A stretch of DNA of 64,000 nucleotides from an uncultured Kangiella sp. (GCA_947498625.1 CANMKR010000002.1:62001-126000), one strand, 5' to 3'; positions 38,292 to 48,640 are shown, counted from the first letter of the stretch. Made by a program: numbers and translations. The notes: a model not told the origin generated them from the sequence alone.

Positions 38292-39650
38292 ATGAACAAA
38301 GCCAATCCAGCTACCGATTCAATGATGTATTTTAAGCATGCAGAACATTTTGCTATTAATAAAGCTTTGTTTATTGCAGCTTGGAAAGTTTGGTTTAAAC
38401 GCTTTAAAAATAACGATGGCGTTAATCATCAAATCGATTGGAAGTTTGGCAAAATGCCCATTGGCGCTAGTGACAACTCGTTGAGTGATTTTATTCGCAA
38501 TGAGCAGCGTTTCAGTATGGAAATGCTATGTCGAATGATGGTGCCTTGGTCTTTTAGAAATGATCAGCAAGTGGATGATGTTTTCTTACGCGATTACAAA
38601 GTGCTTTTTGAAATCAGTAGTTTAACCGATGAGAAAGGTCGTGAAGTTATGGCGGCTAATTTATCTGCAAGTGCATTGCAAATCTGGAATGCCATGAGCT
38701 TTGCCGAACAAGATGATTATATGTCCTATGCTGAGTCGCGTGTTCAAGCGGATATAGAAGTGCGCTCAAAAGATCCTGTGGTGCTTGATGATCAAGGCAT
38801 TGAGCTTATTGGAGAAGATACTTACCCACCTTATGTCCCTGCAAAAGATGCTAAAGATATTGATTTCGTGCGCGCTATGGTTGATTGGATCCAGGATGCA
38901 CCTTTTCAGCCTTATTATTTAAAGCAAGCCGCAGGGGATACCGTTTCTGGCTGGGATAATCGTTTATTGGCATTCTTTTGGCCGAAACCTCGTATTGGCT
39001 ATTCTCTGCACCATGCCAATTTAAATCCACTCTATTACCGCGCTAATGAGTTGGCGAAAACTTTAGATAAAGGTGAGGAGTGGGATCAAGAGTGGCGCGA
39101 TATGGCAGTAAAAACTACCAATGAGCTGTTTCAAATCAGTGGTACACCTCAAAAGGATGTGACTATTGATAATGTGAAAGCGGTTATTAAAGCCGCGGTT
39201 GATGGAAATGAAAATGCTACAGCCAAAATGAACTCTGGTTGGTCTTATTTAGCAGCGGTTTGTACTGACCACTTAAATGGCTTAGTGGGGCGCTTACCTA
39301 TGGCAACCTGGAATAGCCGAATTGCAGCCAGTGTTATTTCTCGCTTGGACTTTTTATTGGCAGAAGCAGGTGTAGAAGAGCTGGCTGAGCGATTTGACGG
39401 AATTGGTACTATCCCAGGCTGGGGTGGTACTCGTCCAAGACAATATAGCTTAGATTGGCCTAATGGCTATAGAAGTTGGAATACCCAAGTAAAGGCTAGT
39501 CGATTAATAGGTCAGATGGCTTATATACTTAATAATGATGAACTAGAAGAAGGTAGTCGTAAATATCCTAAGATGCCGTTAGCAGCCGGCGGTACTGGTG
39601 ATTGGACGGTGCGCGGAGTTCAGGGTGTATTGTTTGGAGATGGTTATTAG
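38292..39650 (+). CDS. Unrecognised 452-residue soluble protein
   Basis: I do not recognise this protein. It has no signal peptide or membrane segment and is rich in Trp and aromatic residues. The composition and codon use look like the neighbours, so it is a real gene. The last 150 residues (AAVCTDHLNGLVGRLPMATW, SRIAASVISRLDFLL, then WNTQVKASRLIGQMAYI) faintly recall the DSRVAxAL...W pattern of OGG-fold DNA glycosylase-like proteins. That resemblance is weak and is a guess. It is divergent from mfd and convergent with an HD-GYP gene, with no operon partners. Confidence 0.8.
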   Translation: MNKANPATDSMMYFKHAEHFAINKALFIAAWKVWFKRFKNNDGVNHQIDWKFGKMPIGASDNSLSDFIRNEQRFSMEMLCRMMVPWSFRNDQQVDDVFLRDYKVLFEISSLTDEKGREVMAANLSASALQIWNAMSFAEQDDYMSYAESRVQADIEVRSKDPVVLDDQGIELIGEDTYPPYVPAKDAKDIDFVRAMVDWIQDAPFQPYYLKQAAGDTVSGWDNRLLAFFWPKPRIGYSLHHANLNPLYYRANELAKTLDKGEEWDQEWRDMAVKTTNELFQISGTPQKDVTIDNVKAVIKAAVDGNENATAKMNSGWSYLAAVCTDHLNGLVGRLPMATWNSRIAASVISRLDFLLAEAGVEELAERFDGIGTIPGWGGTRPRQYSLDWPNGYRSWNTQVKASRLIGQMAYILNNDELEEGSRKYPKMPLAAGGTGDWTVRGVQGVLFGDGY

Positions 39651-39683
39651 TTTCAGGTGTTTAGATAAGTTTCCAAGCGGACT

Positions 39684-40931
39684 TTAAAAAGCCTCAGCAC
39701 TTAAACGGCTGTTGATGTATTGCTGCATATCCATACCTAAACTACCATCGGGTAAGGAGCCGGCTATTTTATAAATCTCTTCATTCTTATCTTTATGCTT
39801 TTTCTGTAAGTCAATGATAAGCGGTTTGCACATCTTGCCTTTGTTATCGTAAATGACCTCAACTTTAGGAGATAGCTTGGACTCTGATTCGGCTGAAACC
39901 ACCATTGCAACTTCACCATTAGTCATTTTTACCAGTGAACCTGATGGGTATATACCAACCATTTTGATAAAGGCTTTGGCAAGATTTTTATCAAATTGAC
40001 TCTCTGTATTCTCATAAATTTCTTTTAAAGCTAAACGTGGAGAAGTAGCTTTAAAGTGAGACATTTCGTGAGTCATATCATCGTAACAATCAACAATAGA
40101 AACAATTCGGGTAAACAAAGACAAAGGTCTATTACTTAATTGGTGCGGATAGCCTTTGCCATCAGGGCGTTGATGATGGTTTAGTGCCACTTCCTTAATG
40201 ACTGATTCTAATTGCGCATCAGCATTTAAAAGCTCGAAACCTAAACTAGTATGACGCTCCATAACCCGTCTTTCGGCAACCGATAACTGTGATTTTTTGT
40301 TCACGATATCGATTGGAATTCTGGTTTTACCTATATCATGCAATAAAGCGGCTAAACCTAACTGAGTCAGCTCTTTACGGTTCATGCCAATATAATGGCC
40401 TAAAGCGGTCGATAAAATGGCTACGCGTAGGCTGTGGTTAGCCTCGGTTTTAGAAACATCTTGGATGCGCGTTAACCAAAACAAGGCATTGGCATTAGAA
40501 ACAATACTACTGATACACTTATTAACGATAATCTCTGTTTCTCGCAATGCTATTTTTTTATGCTCGCGAGCATCTTTAAAAATCTTTTCTAAATGCTCTC
40601 GCGCTTGCATGTAAACGCTGTGGGCTCTTGCTAGCTCGTTATTCAGTTCAGTTTTAGGCTGAAGCCCTCGAATTTTACGAGTAAAGGCTTTTTTGTTGTG
40701 CAAAGAAGGGGTGAAGTTTTGACTGGGCTTTATATGCCCGGATGTAGTGCCCGTATAATCATGTTCAATATAAACAAATTTACAGTACTTTCTTAAAACT
40801 TCGATTTCAAAATGGTCTTGAATCACAAGACCTTGCAAAGGAAAGGGCAGATCAGTCCATGGGCGATCTAAATCGATCACATTCATACCTATTTCTAGGG
40901 ATGCTACTGATACTTTAGTTGTTACTAACAT
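39684..40931 (-). CDS. HD-GYP domain cyclic di-GMP phosphodiesterase with N-terminal DUF3391
   Basis: 415 residues from the ATG at 40931, preceded by GGTGGGG. A TTG at 40961 would add ten residues. The N-terminus (VASLEIGMNVIDLDRPWTDL ... FVYIEHDY) is the DUF3391 domain often fused to HD-GYP. The HD motif LLHDIGKTRIP and the full HD-GYP signature HHQRPDGKGYP are intact, so hydrolysis of cyclic di-GMP is expected. It is cytoplasmic, without a receiver domain, and opposes the membrane cyclase at 22054 in the same signalling network. Monocistronic. Confidence 0.93.
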   Translation of the reverse strand: MLVTTKVSVASLEIGMNVIDLDRPWTDLPFPLQGLVIQDHFEIEVLRKYCKFVYIEHDYTGTTSGHIKPSQNFTPSLHNKKAFTRKIRGLQPKTELNNELARAHSVYMQAREHLEKIFKDAREHKKIALRETEIIVNKCISSIVSNANALFWLTRIQDVSKTEANHSLRVAILSTALGHYIGMNRKELTQLGLAALLHDIGKTRIPIDIVNKKSQLSVAERRVMERHTSLGFELLNADAQLESVIKEVALNHHQRPDGKGYPHQLSNRPLSLFTRIVSIVDCYDDMTHEMSHFKATSPRLALKEIYENTESQFDKNLAKAFIKMVGIYPSGSLVKMTNGEVAMVVSAESESKLSPKVEVIYDNKGKMCKPLIIDLQKKHKDKNEEIYKIAGSLPDGSLGMDMQQYINSRLSAEAF

Positions 40932-41141
40932 CGCCCCACCAATGATAACTGGATCTATCAATCAGTGTTAACTGTATCACATAAACTTGATATTACAAAT
41001 GAAAAATAGCAAATCAAAGTTCAGTAAAGTCATTGATTTCGCTAAGTTTTTGATTTTTTTGTATAAAAATGTGTCAATTTAATTTACATGGCATGAATGA
41101 ACGTACAGTTTGTAAGGGTTTAACCGGACTAATAGCCTTGT

Positions 41142-41756
41142 TCACTTTAGGCGATTATTCAATTTTGCTGTATATCTTGGCATTTGATGCCGCTCTAAGT
41201 CGTAAGTGAGCTCCATCTTTTCTGGGTCTAAACTAATGGTCCAAACATTGCTTTTAGCGGCTGAAATTAATTTGGCGGTGTGTTCATCTGCTAAAAAGTG
41301 TTGCTTGAAAGGACCTCCGTTAGAGCCTTTGTAGTTTCCAGCGTAACCACCGTACATAGTGATTTCGTCTGGAGTACCATCTTTGTGACGATGATCATGC
41401 TTCAATAATAAGCCTCGTTCAGTTTTTGTAATGATCCAGGTTCTAGACTTATCTTCGCCAACCTGAAAAGGGATCCGTATTTCTTGATCGGTACAAGATT
41501 GCAGATGGGCAATTAAAGTTTTTCCTGCAAAATCATGATTAGGATCATCAGGAAAGATTGTTTTACCGACAAAGGTTTTGCCGCACTCCATACTAAGCCT
41601 CTGAAAATAGGCGTCTTGCATTGCCATATCGGCTTTTATTCTAGTTTCTTCTCGTGCTTTTTCTAAATCGTTAGAACTTAGCTTTTTAGGTTTCATTTGA
41701 GTTTCGCAGGCGGCTAGAAGGCCAACTGAAATGATTATTAATAGTATTTTGTGCAT
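41142..41756 (-). CDS. Lipoprotein of unknown function
   Basis: 204 residues with a lipoprotein signal peptide ending LLAAC (acceptor Cys17). The Thr/Lys after Cys do not match a retention signal, so it is probably an outer-membrane lipoprotein. Two cysteines in the mature part (MECGKTF, QSCTDQE) could form a disulfide. The centre (TWIITKTERGLLLKHDHRHKD) suggests a beta-rich domain. I do not recognise the family. A 13-bp tandem repeat array lies just upstream. Confidence 0.75.
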   Translation of the reverse strand: MHKILLIIISVGLLAACETQMKPKKLSSNDLEKAREETRIKADMAMQDAYFQRLSMECGKTFVGKTIFPDDPNHDFAGKTLIAHLQSCTDQEIRIPFQVGEDKSRTWIITKTERGLLLKHDHRHKDGTPDEITMYGGYAGNYKGSNGGPFKQHFLADEHTAKLISAAKSNVWTISLDPEKMELTYDLERHQMPRYTAKLNNRLK

Positions 41757-41770
41757 ATTATTTGCTCAGG

Positions 41771-41822
41771 TCATTCGTTCTGTTGATTCGTTCAGATCAT
41801 TCGTTAAGATCGTGCGTTCATT
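41771..41822. repeat. Four tandem copies of a 13-bp repeat
   Basis: TCATTCGTT, TGATTCGTT, TCATTCGTT and TCGTGCGTT begin at 41771, 41784, 41797 and 41810, an exact 13-bp period with a 4-bp variable spacer (CTGT, CAGA, AAGA, CATT). The array fills the 66-bp gap between the crotonase stop and the lipoprotein ATG on the minus strand. Confidence 0.8.
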
Positions 41823-42635
41823 TTATTTATATTCGATGTTTTTACCGGACTGACGCTTAACGGCAATAGTTTGGTTTTTACCGAGAAGTATTCGCCATTG
41901 AGATAAGGTTTCGCTGGCCAAAATGTAACGGTCAAAATCTTGCCAGCGCTTGTGGAATAGCTTCTTAATCGCCTTGATGGCATCAGGAGATTGTTGTTTG
42001 ATTTGTTCCGCTAATTGTTTAGCCGTCTCAATGGGCTGTTCGGATATTTCAGTAATCAAGTTGAGTTCTAGTGCCTGATGCGAGCTTATTTCTTCAGCGG
42101 TCATGCTCAGTTTCATGGCTTGGTCTTTGCTCATGCAATCTCGTAGCGCTAGATTTCCAGCCATATCCGGTATTAATCCCCATTTGGTTTCCATAATGGA
42201 TAAGGAAGAGGAGGGGCTGGCAATTCTAAAATCAGCCCCTAACGCTATTTGCATGCCGCCGCCCCAGCAACGTCCATGGATCGCGACTATGACCGGCACT
42301 TTAAGCCGACGCCAACCCACCGTGACTTTTTGCGCTAAGTTGGCATTACCTGGCAGCCATTTCCATAGCAGCTTAACCGCGTTCCATTTATTGCTCATGA
42401 CCGCTTTAATATCCAAGCCTGAGCAAAAATCTTCGCCATTACCAGTAACTATGACTGCGCGAATAGACCGGTCTTTGGCTATCTGTTTTTGGCAATCTCG
42501 GATAGCCTCGAACATAGCCATATCCAAGGCATTTCTTTTATTGGCTCGATTTAACTGCACCCAAGCAATTTGCTGCTCTATCTTGAGCAGCACCCTGGGC
42601 GATTTTTTAGTTTGCGGATTAGCTTTTGATGTCAT
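41823..42635 (-). CDS. Enoyl-CoA hydratase/isomerase (crotonase) family protein
   Basis: A 270-residue crotonase-fold protein. The CoA-binding and oxyanion-hole segments NKRNALDMAMFEAI, FCSGLDIKAV and HGRCWGGGMQIALGADFRIA are present, followed by ETKWGLIPDMAG. The Glu/Asp pair of true hydratases is not clearly matched, so isomerase, hydrolase or another crotonase activity is possible. It stands alone beside the ribF operon, divergent from it. Confidence 0.87.
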   Translation of the reverse strand: MTSKANPQTKKSPRVLLKIEQQIAWVQLNRANKRNALDMAMFEAIRDCQKQIAKDRSIRAVIVTGNGEDFCSGLDIKAVMSNKWNAVKLLWKWLPGNANLAQKVTVGWRRLKVPVIVAIHGRCWGGGMQIALGADFRIASPSSSLSIMETKWGLIPDMAGNLALRDCMSKDQAMKLSMTAEEISSHQALELNLITEISEQPIETAKQLAEQIKQQSPDAIKAIKKLFHKRWQDFDRYILASETLSQWRILLGKNQTIAVKRQSGKNIEYK

Positions 42636-42799
42636 GTTTAAGTCTTTAATTTATATAGGAAAATAAAAAGTCTTGGGCAAGATAATGGCATATTGAAGAT
42701 AAGTTTGCCATCTTAAGCTGATTCTTATGATTAAAAGGTTAATTCTTGCGTCATTTATGGCTATAATTGCCCGCTTTGACCTTGCTTTAAATCTATTAA

Positions 42800-43762
42800 A
42801 TGCGCCTATTACGCGGACTTTATAATTGCCCAGAACAACTCTTTGCTAAGGGCTGTGTGGCAACTATTGGCAATTTCGATGGAGTGCATGTAGGGCATCA
42901 AGCCATTATTAAGCGTTTAACGGCTAAAGCTAATGATTTGAAATTGCCAAGTGTGGTGGTGCTCTTTGAGCCTCATGCTCAAGAGTTTTTTCGGCCAACT
43001 AAAGCTCCGGCAAGGTTATTTAAATTAACCGACAAAATAGAAGCTTTAAAAGAGCTTGGTGTCGACTTTGTTTTGTGTTTACGTTTTGCTGAGGAGTTGG
43101 CCAATCTTTCTGCGGAAGATTTTGTGCGCAGAGTATTAGTCGAAAGACTAAAGGTTAAACATTTATTTATTGGTGATGACTTTAGATTTGGTCATCAACG
43201 AAAAGGCGATTTTGAATTATTAAAAAGCTATCACTTTGTGGTTGAAGCGAATCAGTCAGTGACTTTCCCTCTTGATAGTGAGCTGACGGGGAAAATTCGT
43301 ATCAGCAGCAGCAAAGTGCGACAAGAAATTGCTAATGGCAATTTTGATATTGCCGAAGGCTTGCTTGGCCGAAGCTATAAAATAACCGGCAAAGTTGCCC
43401 ACGGTGAAAAGCAGGGCAGAAAGTTAGGCTTCGCTACGGCCAATATAAATTTAAAAAGACTGCAGAGCCCGCTAAAAGGTGTTTATGTAGTTCGAGTTAC
43501 TATTGTTGACGCTAATACTAACAGCAATAAAAGTTTGAACGGCGTTGCCAATGTTGGTGTTAAACCAACCTTGGGTGATTATCGAGAAAGATTAGAGATA
43601 CATTTGTTGGATTTTGCCGAATCGATTTATGGTAAAAAATTAACGGTTCAACCGCTAAAGAAGATTCGGGATGAACAAAAATTTGCGACCTTAGATTTGC
43701 TTAAAGAGCAGATCATAAAAGATATTCAAACAGCTAAACATTATTTTAAAAATCAATACTGA
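42800..43762 (+). CDS. ribF: Bifunctional riboflavin kinase/FAD synthetase
   Basis: Makes FMN and then FAD from riboflavin. The N-terminal FAD synthetase has ATIGNFDGVHVGHQAII and the ISSSKVR segment. The C-terminal kinase domain starts near GKVAHGEKQGRKLGFATANI. The 320 residues are standard. It is the first gene of ribF-ileS-lspA-fkpB-ispH; ileS starts 22 bp after its stop. Confidence 0.97.
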   Translation: MRLLRGLYNCPEQLFAKGCVATIGNFDGVHVGHQAIIKRLTAKANDLKLPSVVVLFEPHAQEFFRPTKAPARLFKLTDKIEALKELGVDFVLCLRFAEELANLSAEDFVRRVLVERLKVKHLFIGDDFRFGHQRKGDFELLKSYHFVVEANQSVTFPLDSELTGKIRISSSKVRQEIANGNFDIAEGLLGRSYKITGKVAHGEKQGRKLGFATANINLKRLQSPLKGVYVVRVTIVDANTNSNKSLNGVANVGVKPTLGDYRERLEIHLLDFAESIYGKKLTVQPLKKIRDEQKFATLDLLKEQIIKDIQTAKHYFKNQY

Positions 43763-43784
43763 AAAGTAAATACTGAGAATACTA

Positions 43785-46598
43785 ATGAGTGATTACAAAG
43801 ACACTTTGAACTTACCAAAAACGCAATTCGAAATGCGAGGTAATTTACCGCAACGCGAACCAAAAATGCTTGCGCAATGGGCAAAAAACGATTTGTATCA
43901 GCAAATTCGTAAAGCGCGTGAAGGTCGCGAGCAATTTGTTTTGCATGACGGCCCTCCATATGCCAATGGTAATATTCATATTGGCCACTCAGTAAATAAA
44001 ATCCTTAAAGACATGGTGGTAAAAAGCAAAACTCTAAGCGGTTTTGATTCACCTTATGTTCCAGGTTGGGACTGTCATGGCTTACCGATTGAAAACAATG
44101 TTGAAAAGAAAGTTGGCAAAGCAGGCGTTAAAGTTTCTCATGCCGAATTTCGTGAGAAATGTCGTCAATATGCGCAAAAACAAGTGGATGCTCAGCGAGA
44201 AGATTTTATTCGTTTAGGCGTTTTAGGTGAGTGGGATAATCCGTACCTGACCATGGATTTTGGCTTTGAAGCAAACATTGTTCGAGCCTTATCTCGTTTA
44301 GTTAAAAATAATCACCTGAAAAAAGATGCTAAGCCAGTGTATTGGAGTGTGGTTGGCGGTTCATCATTAGCAGAAGCTGAAGTCGAATATCAAGATAAAA
44401 CATCCTTCTCCATTTATGTGCGTTATCCTTTAGCGGATAAAGAAAAGTTCTTAACTGCATTTGGCAATCCAGAATTAACGGGTGAAGCTTCCGTCGTTAT
44501 TTGGACGACAACTCCATGGACTTTACCATCAAGCCAAGCGGTAACGGTGCATAAAGAGCTAGACTACCAGTTAGTGAAAGCCGGCGATGAGTATTTCGTT
44601 TTAGCAGAAGCTTTAGTTGCAAGTGTTATGCAAGAAGCTGGCATTGAAGAGTCTCGAGTGGTTGGCTCTTGCCAAGGCTCTGCGCTGGAAAACTTGCAAG
44701 TGCAACATCCGTTTTACGATAAGACTTTGCCCGTGATTTGTGGTGAACATGTTACGACAGATGCAGGTACTGGTTTGGTGCATACCGCTCCCGATCACGG
44801 TCCTGACGATTTTGTTGTGGGTAAAAAGTATGGTTTAGGTGTTTTAAATTATGTGATGGCTAATGGCGTTTTTAATGACGAAACCCCAGTTTTTGCAGGT
44901 CAGCATGTTTATAAAGTCGATCAACCTGTTATTGATTTGTTAATTGAAAAAGAACGCTTGTTACATCAAGATAAATTCCGCCACTCTTATCCTCATTGCT
45001 GGCGTACTAAGACCCCATTGATATTCCGCGCTACACCGCAGTGGTTTATTTCAATGCAGCAAAATGCTTTGCAATCTACCGCCATGCAAGAAATCAAAAA
45101 GGTTAAGTGGGTACCTGAGTGGGGCGAAGCGCGCATCGAATCTATGATGGAGTCGCGCCCTGATTGGTGTATTTCTCGTCAAAGAACCTGGGGCGTTCCG
45201 CTGTGTTTATTTATTGATAAACAAACAGGCTTACCGCATCCTGATTCAGCTGAGCTGATGGAAAAAGTGGCAGAAAAAATTGAAACGACAGGTATTCAAG
45301 CTTGGTACGATTTAGATGCTGCTGAATTAGTTGATGCCGATAAATACGAAAAAATTGATGATACCTTAGACGTTTGGTTTGATTCAGGAGTCACTCATTA
45401 TTGTGTGTTAGCGGCGCGTGATTATTTAAATCGTCCAGCTGATTTGTACTTAGAAGGTTCTGATCAACACCGCGGTTGGTTCCAATCGTCGCTGCTTACT
45501 TCTGTCGGAATTTATCAAGAAGCCCCTTATAAGCATTGTTTAACGCATGGCTTTGTGGTCGATAAGGACGGCAAAAAAATGTCAAAGTCTTTGGGTAATG
45601 TTGTAGCGCCTAAAGACGTGATCAATAAATTCGGCGCAGACGTTTTACGCCTGTGGGTTTCTTCTGCGGATTACCGTGGGGAAATGGCGGTTTCAGACGA
45701 AATCATTAAAAGAACTGGCGATAGCTATCGCCGTATTCGAAACACCTCGCGATTCTTATTATCCAATTTAGAGGGTTTTAACCCTAAAACGGATTTAGTT
45801 GCCAAAGAAGACATGATTGCACTGGATCGCTGGGCAGTGGATAAGGCCCTTAAAGCGCAGCAAGAAATTGTTGAAGCGTATGACAACTATAACTTCTGGG
45901 TTGTTGCGCAAAAAATCCAGCATTTCTGTTCGATTGATATGGGATCTTTCTATTTAGATATCATTAAAGATCGTCAGTACACCGCTAAAAAGGGTTCATT
46001 AGCACAGCGCTCTTGTCAAACCGCTATGTATCATATCGTAGAAGCTTTAGTGCGTTGGATGGCGCCCATTTTAAGCTTTACTGCTAATGAAATTTGGCAA
46101 CATATTCCTGAGCCTATTGATGGTGAGCGCGAAGGGAATGTGTTCGTGGCGGAATGGTACCAAGGTTTGTTTGCAGCTGAAGAGTTAGTCCTATCACAGC
46201 AAGACTGGGTAACTATTGCTGCGGTTAAAACGGAAGTGAATAAAGCATTAGAGGCTAAACGAAAAGAGGGTGTTATTGGCGGCTCATTAGAAGCTGAAGT
46301 CACGCTTTGTGTTAACGATGAGTTGTTTACTGTGCTTTCTAAACTAGAAGATGAAATTCGATTTGTAACCATTACTTCTCAAGCAAAATTACAGCAGTCG
46401 AAAGATGGCGAAGCTACTGATTTGGAAGGGCTTAGCTTAGTTATTGAAAAATCGGATAATGAAAAGTGCGAGCGTTGTTGGCATTATCGAAAAGAAGTGT
46501 CGCGTGAAGATGTAGGATCTATTACCGAACATTCAACTATTTGTAATCGCTGTGTTGAAAATGTAGTAGGCGATGGCGAAGTAAGGAAGTTCGCTTAA
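43785..46598 (+). CDS. ileS: Isoleucyl-tRNA synthetase
   Basis: Class I synthetase of 937 residues. HIGH is at 65-68 and KMSKS at 598-602. The CP1 editing domain lies in between ([32 protein letters not shown]). The anticodon-binding domain and the C-terminal zinc finger ([10 protein letters not shown] ... CNRC) mark the bacterial type 1 form, which is the mupirocin-sensitive class. It is in the standard ribF-ileS-lspA order and overlaps lspA by 1 bp. Confidence 0.98.
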   Translation: MSDYKDTLNLPKTQFEMRGNLPQREPKMLAQWAKNDLYQQIRKAREGREQFVLHDGPPYANGNIHIGHSVNKILKDMVVKSKTLSGFDSPYVPGWDCHGLPIENNVEKKVGKAGVKVSHAEFREKCRQYAQKQVDAQREDFIRLGVLGEWDNPYLTMDFGFEANIVRALSRLVKNNHLKKDAKPVYWSVVGGSSLAEAEVEYQDKTSFSIYVRYPLADKEKFLTAFGNPELTGEASVVIWTTTPWTLPSSQAVTVHKELDYQLVKAGDEYFVLAEALVASVMQEAGIEESRVVGSCQGSALENLQVQHPFYDKTLPVICGEHVTTDAGTGLVHTAPDHGPDDFVVGKKYGLGVLNYVMANGVFNDETPVFAGQHVYKVDQPVIDLLIEKERLLHQDKFRHSYPHCWRTKTPLIFRATPQWFISMQQNALQSTAMQEIKKVKWVPEWGEARIESMMESRPDWCISRQRTWGVPLCLFIDKQTGLPHPDSAELMEKVAEKIETTGIQAWYDLDAAELVDADKYEKIDDTLDVWFDSGVTHYCVLAARDYLNRPADLYLEGSDQHRGWFQSSLLTSVGIYQEAPYKHCLTHGFVVDKDGKKMSKSLGNVVAPKDVINKFGADVLRLWVSSADYRGEMAVSDEIIKRTGDSYRRIRNTSRFLLSNLEGFNPKTDLVAKEDMIALDRWAVDKALKAQQEIVEAYDNYNFWVVAQKIQHFCSIDMGSFYLDIIKDRQYTAKKGSLAQRSCQTAMYHIVEALVRWMAPILSFTANEIWQHIPEPIDGEREGNVFVAEWYQGLFAAEELVLSQQDWVTIAAVKTEVNKALEAKRKEGVIGGSLEAEVTLCVNDELFTVLSKLEDEIRFVTITSQAKLQQSKDGEATDLEGLSLVIEKSDNEKCERCWHYRKEVSREDVGSITEHSTICNRCVENVVGDGEVRKFA

Positions 46599-47149
46599 TG
46601 AGCTTTATAGATAGCGTTAAAAACAAAATAAAATTACTACCAATTAAAGAGTCAGGCTTTGTTTGGCTCTGGTTAACTGTGGTTGCTTTTGTAGCCGATT
46701 ATTGGACAAAACAATGGGCCGATAAGGAATTAGCGCCTGCTTTTTACGGACCAGTTATCGAAGTCATGCCTTATTTCAATTTCAAACTGGCTTATAATGA
46801 AGGTGCTGCGTTCAGTTCTTTTGAAGGCTGGACTTTTATGCTGATTGTTTTGCCTATTATGATTGTAATAGCTTTAATTTTTTGGATGTGGCAAACGCCC
46901 AAACAAAACAAGCTTGTTAACACAGGTTTGTCATTAATTTTAGGCGGTGCCTTCGGCAATATTTATGATCGGATCTTCAATGACGGTAAGGTCATTGATT
47001 TTATCGATTGGTATATTGTTTGGGATGGCGTGGAAAAGCATTGGCCAACTTTTAATATAGCAGATAGTGTGATTTTGATTGGTGTTGGTCTCTTGATAAT
47101 TGATTCAATTAAGAACCCTGAAACTCAAGCTCAAAAAACTGGTCATTAA
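46598..47149 (+). CDS. lspA: Prolipoprotein signal peptidase (signal peptidase II)
   Basis: Inner-membrane aspartyl protease that removes the signal peptide of lipoproteins after diacylglyceryl addition. Four hydrophobic helices are visible. The catalytic Asp pair lies in GGAFGNIYDRIF...GKVIDFID and FNIADS. The 183 residues include a slightly long N-terminus. It overlaps the ileS stop by 1 bp (TAATG), so translation is coupled. Confidence 0.96.
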   Translation: MSFIDSVKNKIKLLPIKESGFVWLWLTVVAFVADYWTKQWADKELAPAFYGPVIEVMPYFNFKLAYNEGAAFSSFEGWTFMLIVLPIMIVIALIFWMWQTPKQNKLVNTGLSLILGGAFGNIYDRIFNDGKVIDFIDWYIVWDGVEKHWPTFNIADSVILIGVGLLIIDSIKNPETQAQKTGH

Positions 47150-47198
47150 TTGTTAAGAAATTAATGGTTTCAAATTAAAAGTTAAAGAAGATTGATAA

Positions 47199-47627
47199 AT
47201 GCAGATTAAAACTGATTCAAGAGCTTTAGTTCATTTTAATGTATTATTAAAAGATGGTTCAGCAGCAGACTCTACTAGAGTTGACGGTAAACCTGTTTGG
47301 TTTGTTTTGGGAGATGGTAGTCTAACCGATTCATTAGAGTCGCAATTGCTTGGCATGCAGCAGGGCGAAACTAAAAAGTTTGAATTAGCAGGCAGCGATA
47401 TTTTTGGTCCTGAAAATCCTGATAATATTCATTTTATGGATATCGATCAGTTTCCAGCAGATCTAAAGTTAGAAGAGGGTGCTATTATTGCATTTGAGCA
47501 AATGGGCGGTGGCTCTATTCCTGGAATGATCTGCGGGACTCAAGGCCATTCAGTAAAAGTTGACTTCAATCATCCTTTAGCTGGCCAAGAGATCATTTTG
47601 GAAGTAGAGATTTTAGAAATTAAATAA
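47199..47627 (+). CDS. fkpB: FKBP-type peptidyl-prolyl isomerase (SlpA-like)
   Basis: A 142-residue cytoplasmic FKBP with an inserted flap domain, as in SlyD/SlpA. ALVHFNVLLKDGSAADST...KPVWFVLGDGSL forms the FK506-binding core, with the flap from about 70-120 and the last strand ILEVEILEIK. It lacks the His-rich tail of SlyD. Its place between lspA and ispH identifies it as FkpB. Confidence 0.93.
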   Translation: MQIKTDSRALVHFNVLLKDGSAADSTRVDGKPVWFVLGDGSLTDSLESQLLGMQQGETKKFELAGSDIFGPENPDNIHFMDIDQFPADLKLEEGAIIAFEQMGGGSIPGMICGTQGHSVKVDFNHPLAGQEIILEVEILEIK

Positions 47628-47665
47628 TCATTAAAAACGTGATTTAAAAGTTAGAGATAGCATCA

Positions 47666-48595
47666 ATGGAAATTATTTTAGCCAATCCTCGTGGTTTTTG
47701 TGCTGGTGTTGACCGAGCCATAGAAATCGTTAATCGCGCCATAGAGATTTTTGGTGCGCCTATTTATGTAAAGCATGAAGTGGTACATAACAAATTTGTA
47801 GTGGATGGCTTACGTGATAAAGGTGCGGTTTTTATCGAAGATTTAAATGATGTGCCACGCGATTCCACCCTGATCTTTAGTGCCCACGGTGTTTCGCAGC
47901 AGGTTCGCAAAGATGCTAAAGAAAGAAATTTAAAAGTGTTTGATGCGACTTGTCCGTTAGTGACTAAAGTGCATATGGAAGTTGCGCGTCACAGCCGTCG
48001 CGGTGAAGAGTGTATCTTGATTGGTCATAGGGGCCACCCGGAAGTAGAAGGAACTATGGGCCAATATGATAACGCAGATGCAGGTATTTATTTGATAGAA
48101 GACATCGCTGATGTTAATCAATTGCAAGTGAATAACGAAAACGAGCTTTATTATGTTTCGCAAACCACCTTGTCAGTGGATGATACTCAAAGAATCGTTG
48201 AGTCCTTAAAGCTAAAATTCCCTAATATAAAAGGCCCAAAAAAGGATGATATCTGTTATGCCACTCAAAACCGTCAAGATGCGGTAAAGCAACTGGCTAA
48301 AGAGTGTGAGCTAATTTTAGTTGTTGGTGCTAAAAACTCGTCAAATTCCTCAAGATTACAGGAGTTAGCTGTCCATAAAGGCCGTAAATCTTACTTGATC
48401 AACAATGCTACAGAGATCCAAAAAGAGTGGCTAGAGGGTATCTCAACGGTTGGAGTGACTGCTGGAGCCTCTGCGCCAGAAGTTTTAGTAAAGGAAGTGA
48501 TTGAATTCCTTGAAAAAAATGGCGGAAAAACCACTCAGGAATCCGATGGTGTCGAAGAAAACATTGTTTTTGTATTACCTGCAGAGTTACGTTAG
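47666..48595 (+). CDS. ispH: 4-hydroxy-3-methylbut-2-enyl diphosphate reductase
   Basis: Last enzyme of the MEP isoprenoid pathway, a [4Fe-4S] reductase producing IPP and DMAPP. The three cluster cysteines Cys12 ([10 protein letters not shown]), Cys96 ([12 protein letters not shown]) and Cys197 ([10 protein letters not shown]) are present, along with TAGASAPE near the C-terminus. The 309 residues are standard. It ends the ribF operon. The pilin genes that follow are in the same position in Pseudomonas-type genomes. IspB in this window uses its products. Confidence 0.98.
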   Translation: MEIILANPRGFCAGVDRAIEIVNRAIEIFGAPIYVKHEVVHNKFVVDGLRDKGAVFIEDLNDVPRDSTLIFSAHGVSQQVRKDAKERNLKVFDATCPLVTKVHMEVARHSRRGEECILIGHRGHPEVEGTMGQYDNADAGIYLIEDIADVNQLQVNNENELYYVSQTTLSVDDTQRIVESLKLKFPNIKGPKKDDICYATQNRQDAVKQLAKECELILVVGAKNSSNSSRLQELAVHKGRKSYLINNATEIQKEWLEGISTVGVTAGASAPEVLVKEVIEFLEKNGGKTTQESDGVEENIVFVLPAELR

Positions 48596-48609
48596 AAATA
48601 GTGACCATA

Positions 48610-48640
48610 ACGCATTGAATTCATTGTGAATTCAATGCGT
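48610..48640. repeat. Perfect 14-bp hairpin downstream of ispH
   Basis: ACGCATTGAATTCA-TTG-TGAATTCAATGCGT: fourteen perfectly matched pairs around a 3-base loop, 15 bp after the ispH stop. No T-run follows, so it is not a classical intrinsic terminator. It could stabilise the 3' end or be a protein-binding site in the gap before fimT. Confidence 0.8.
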
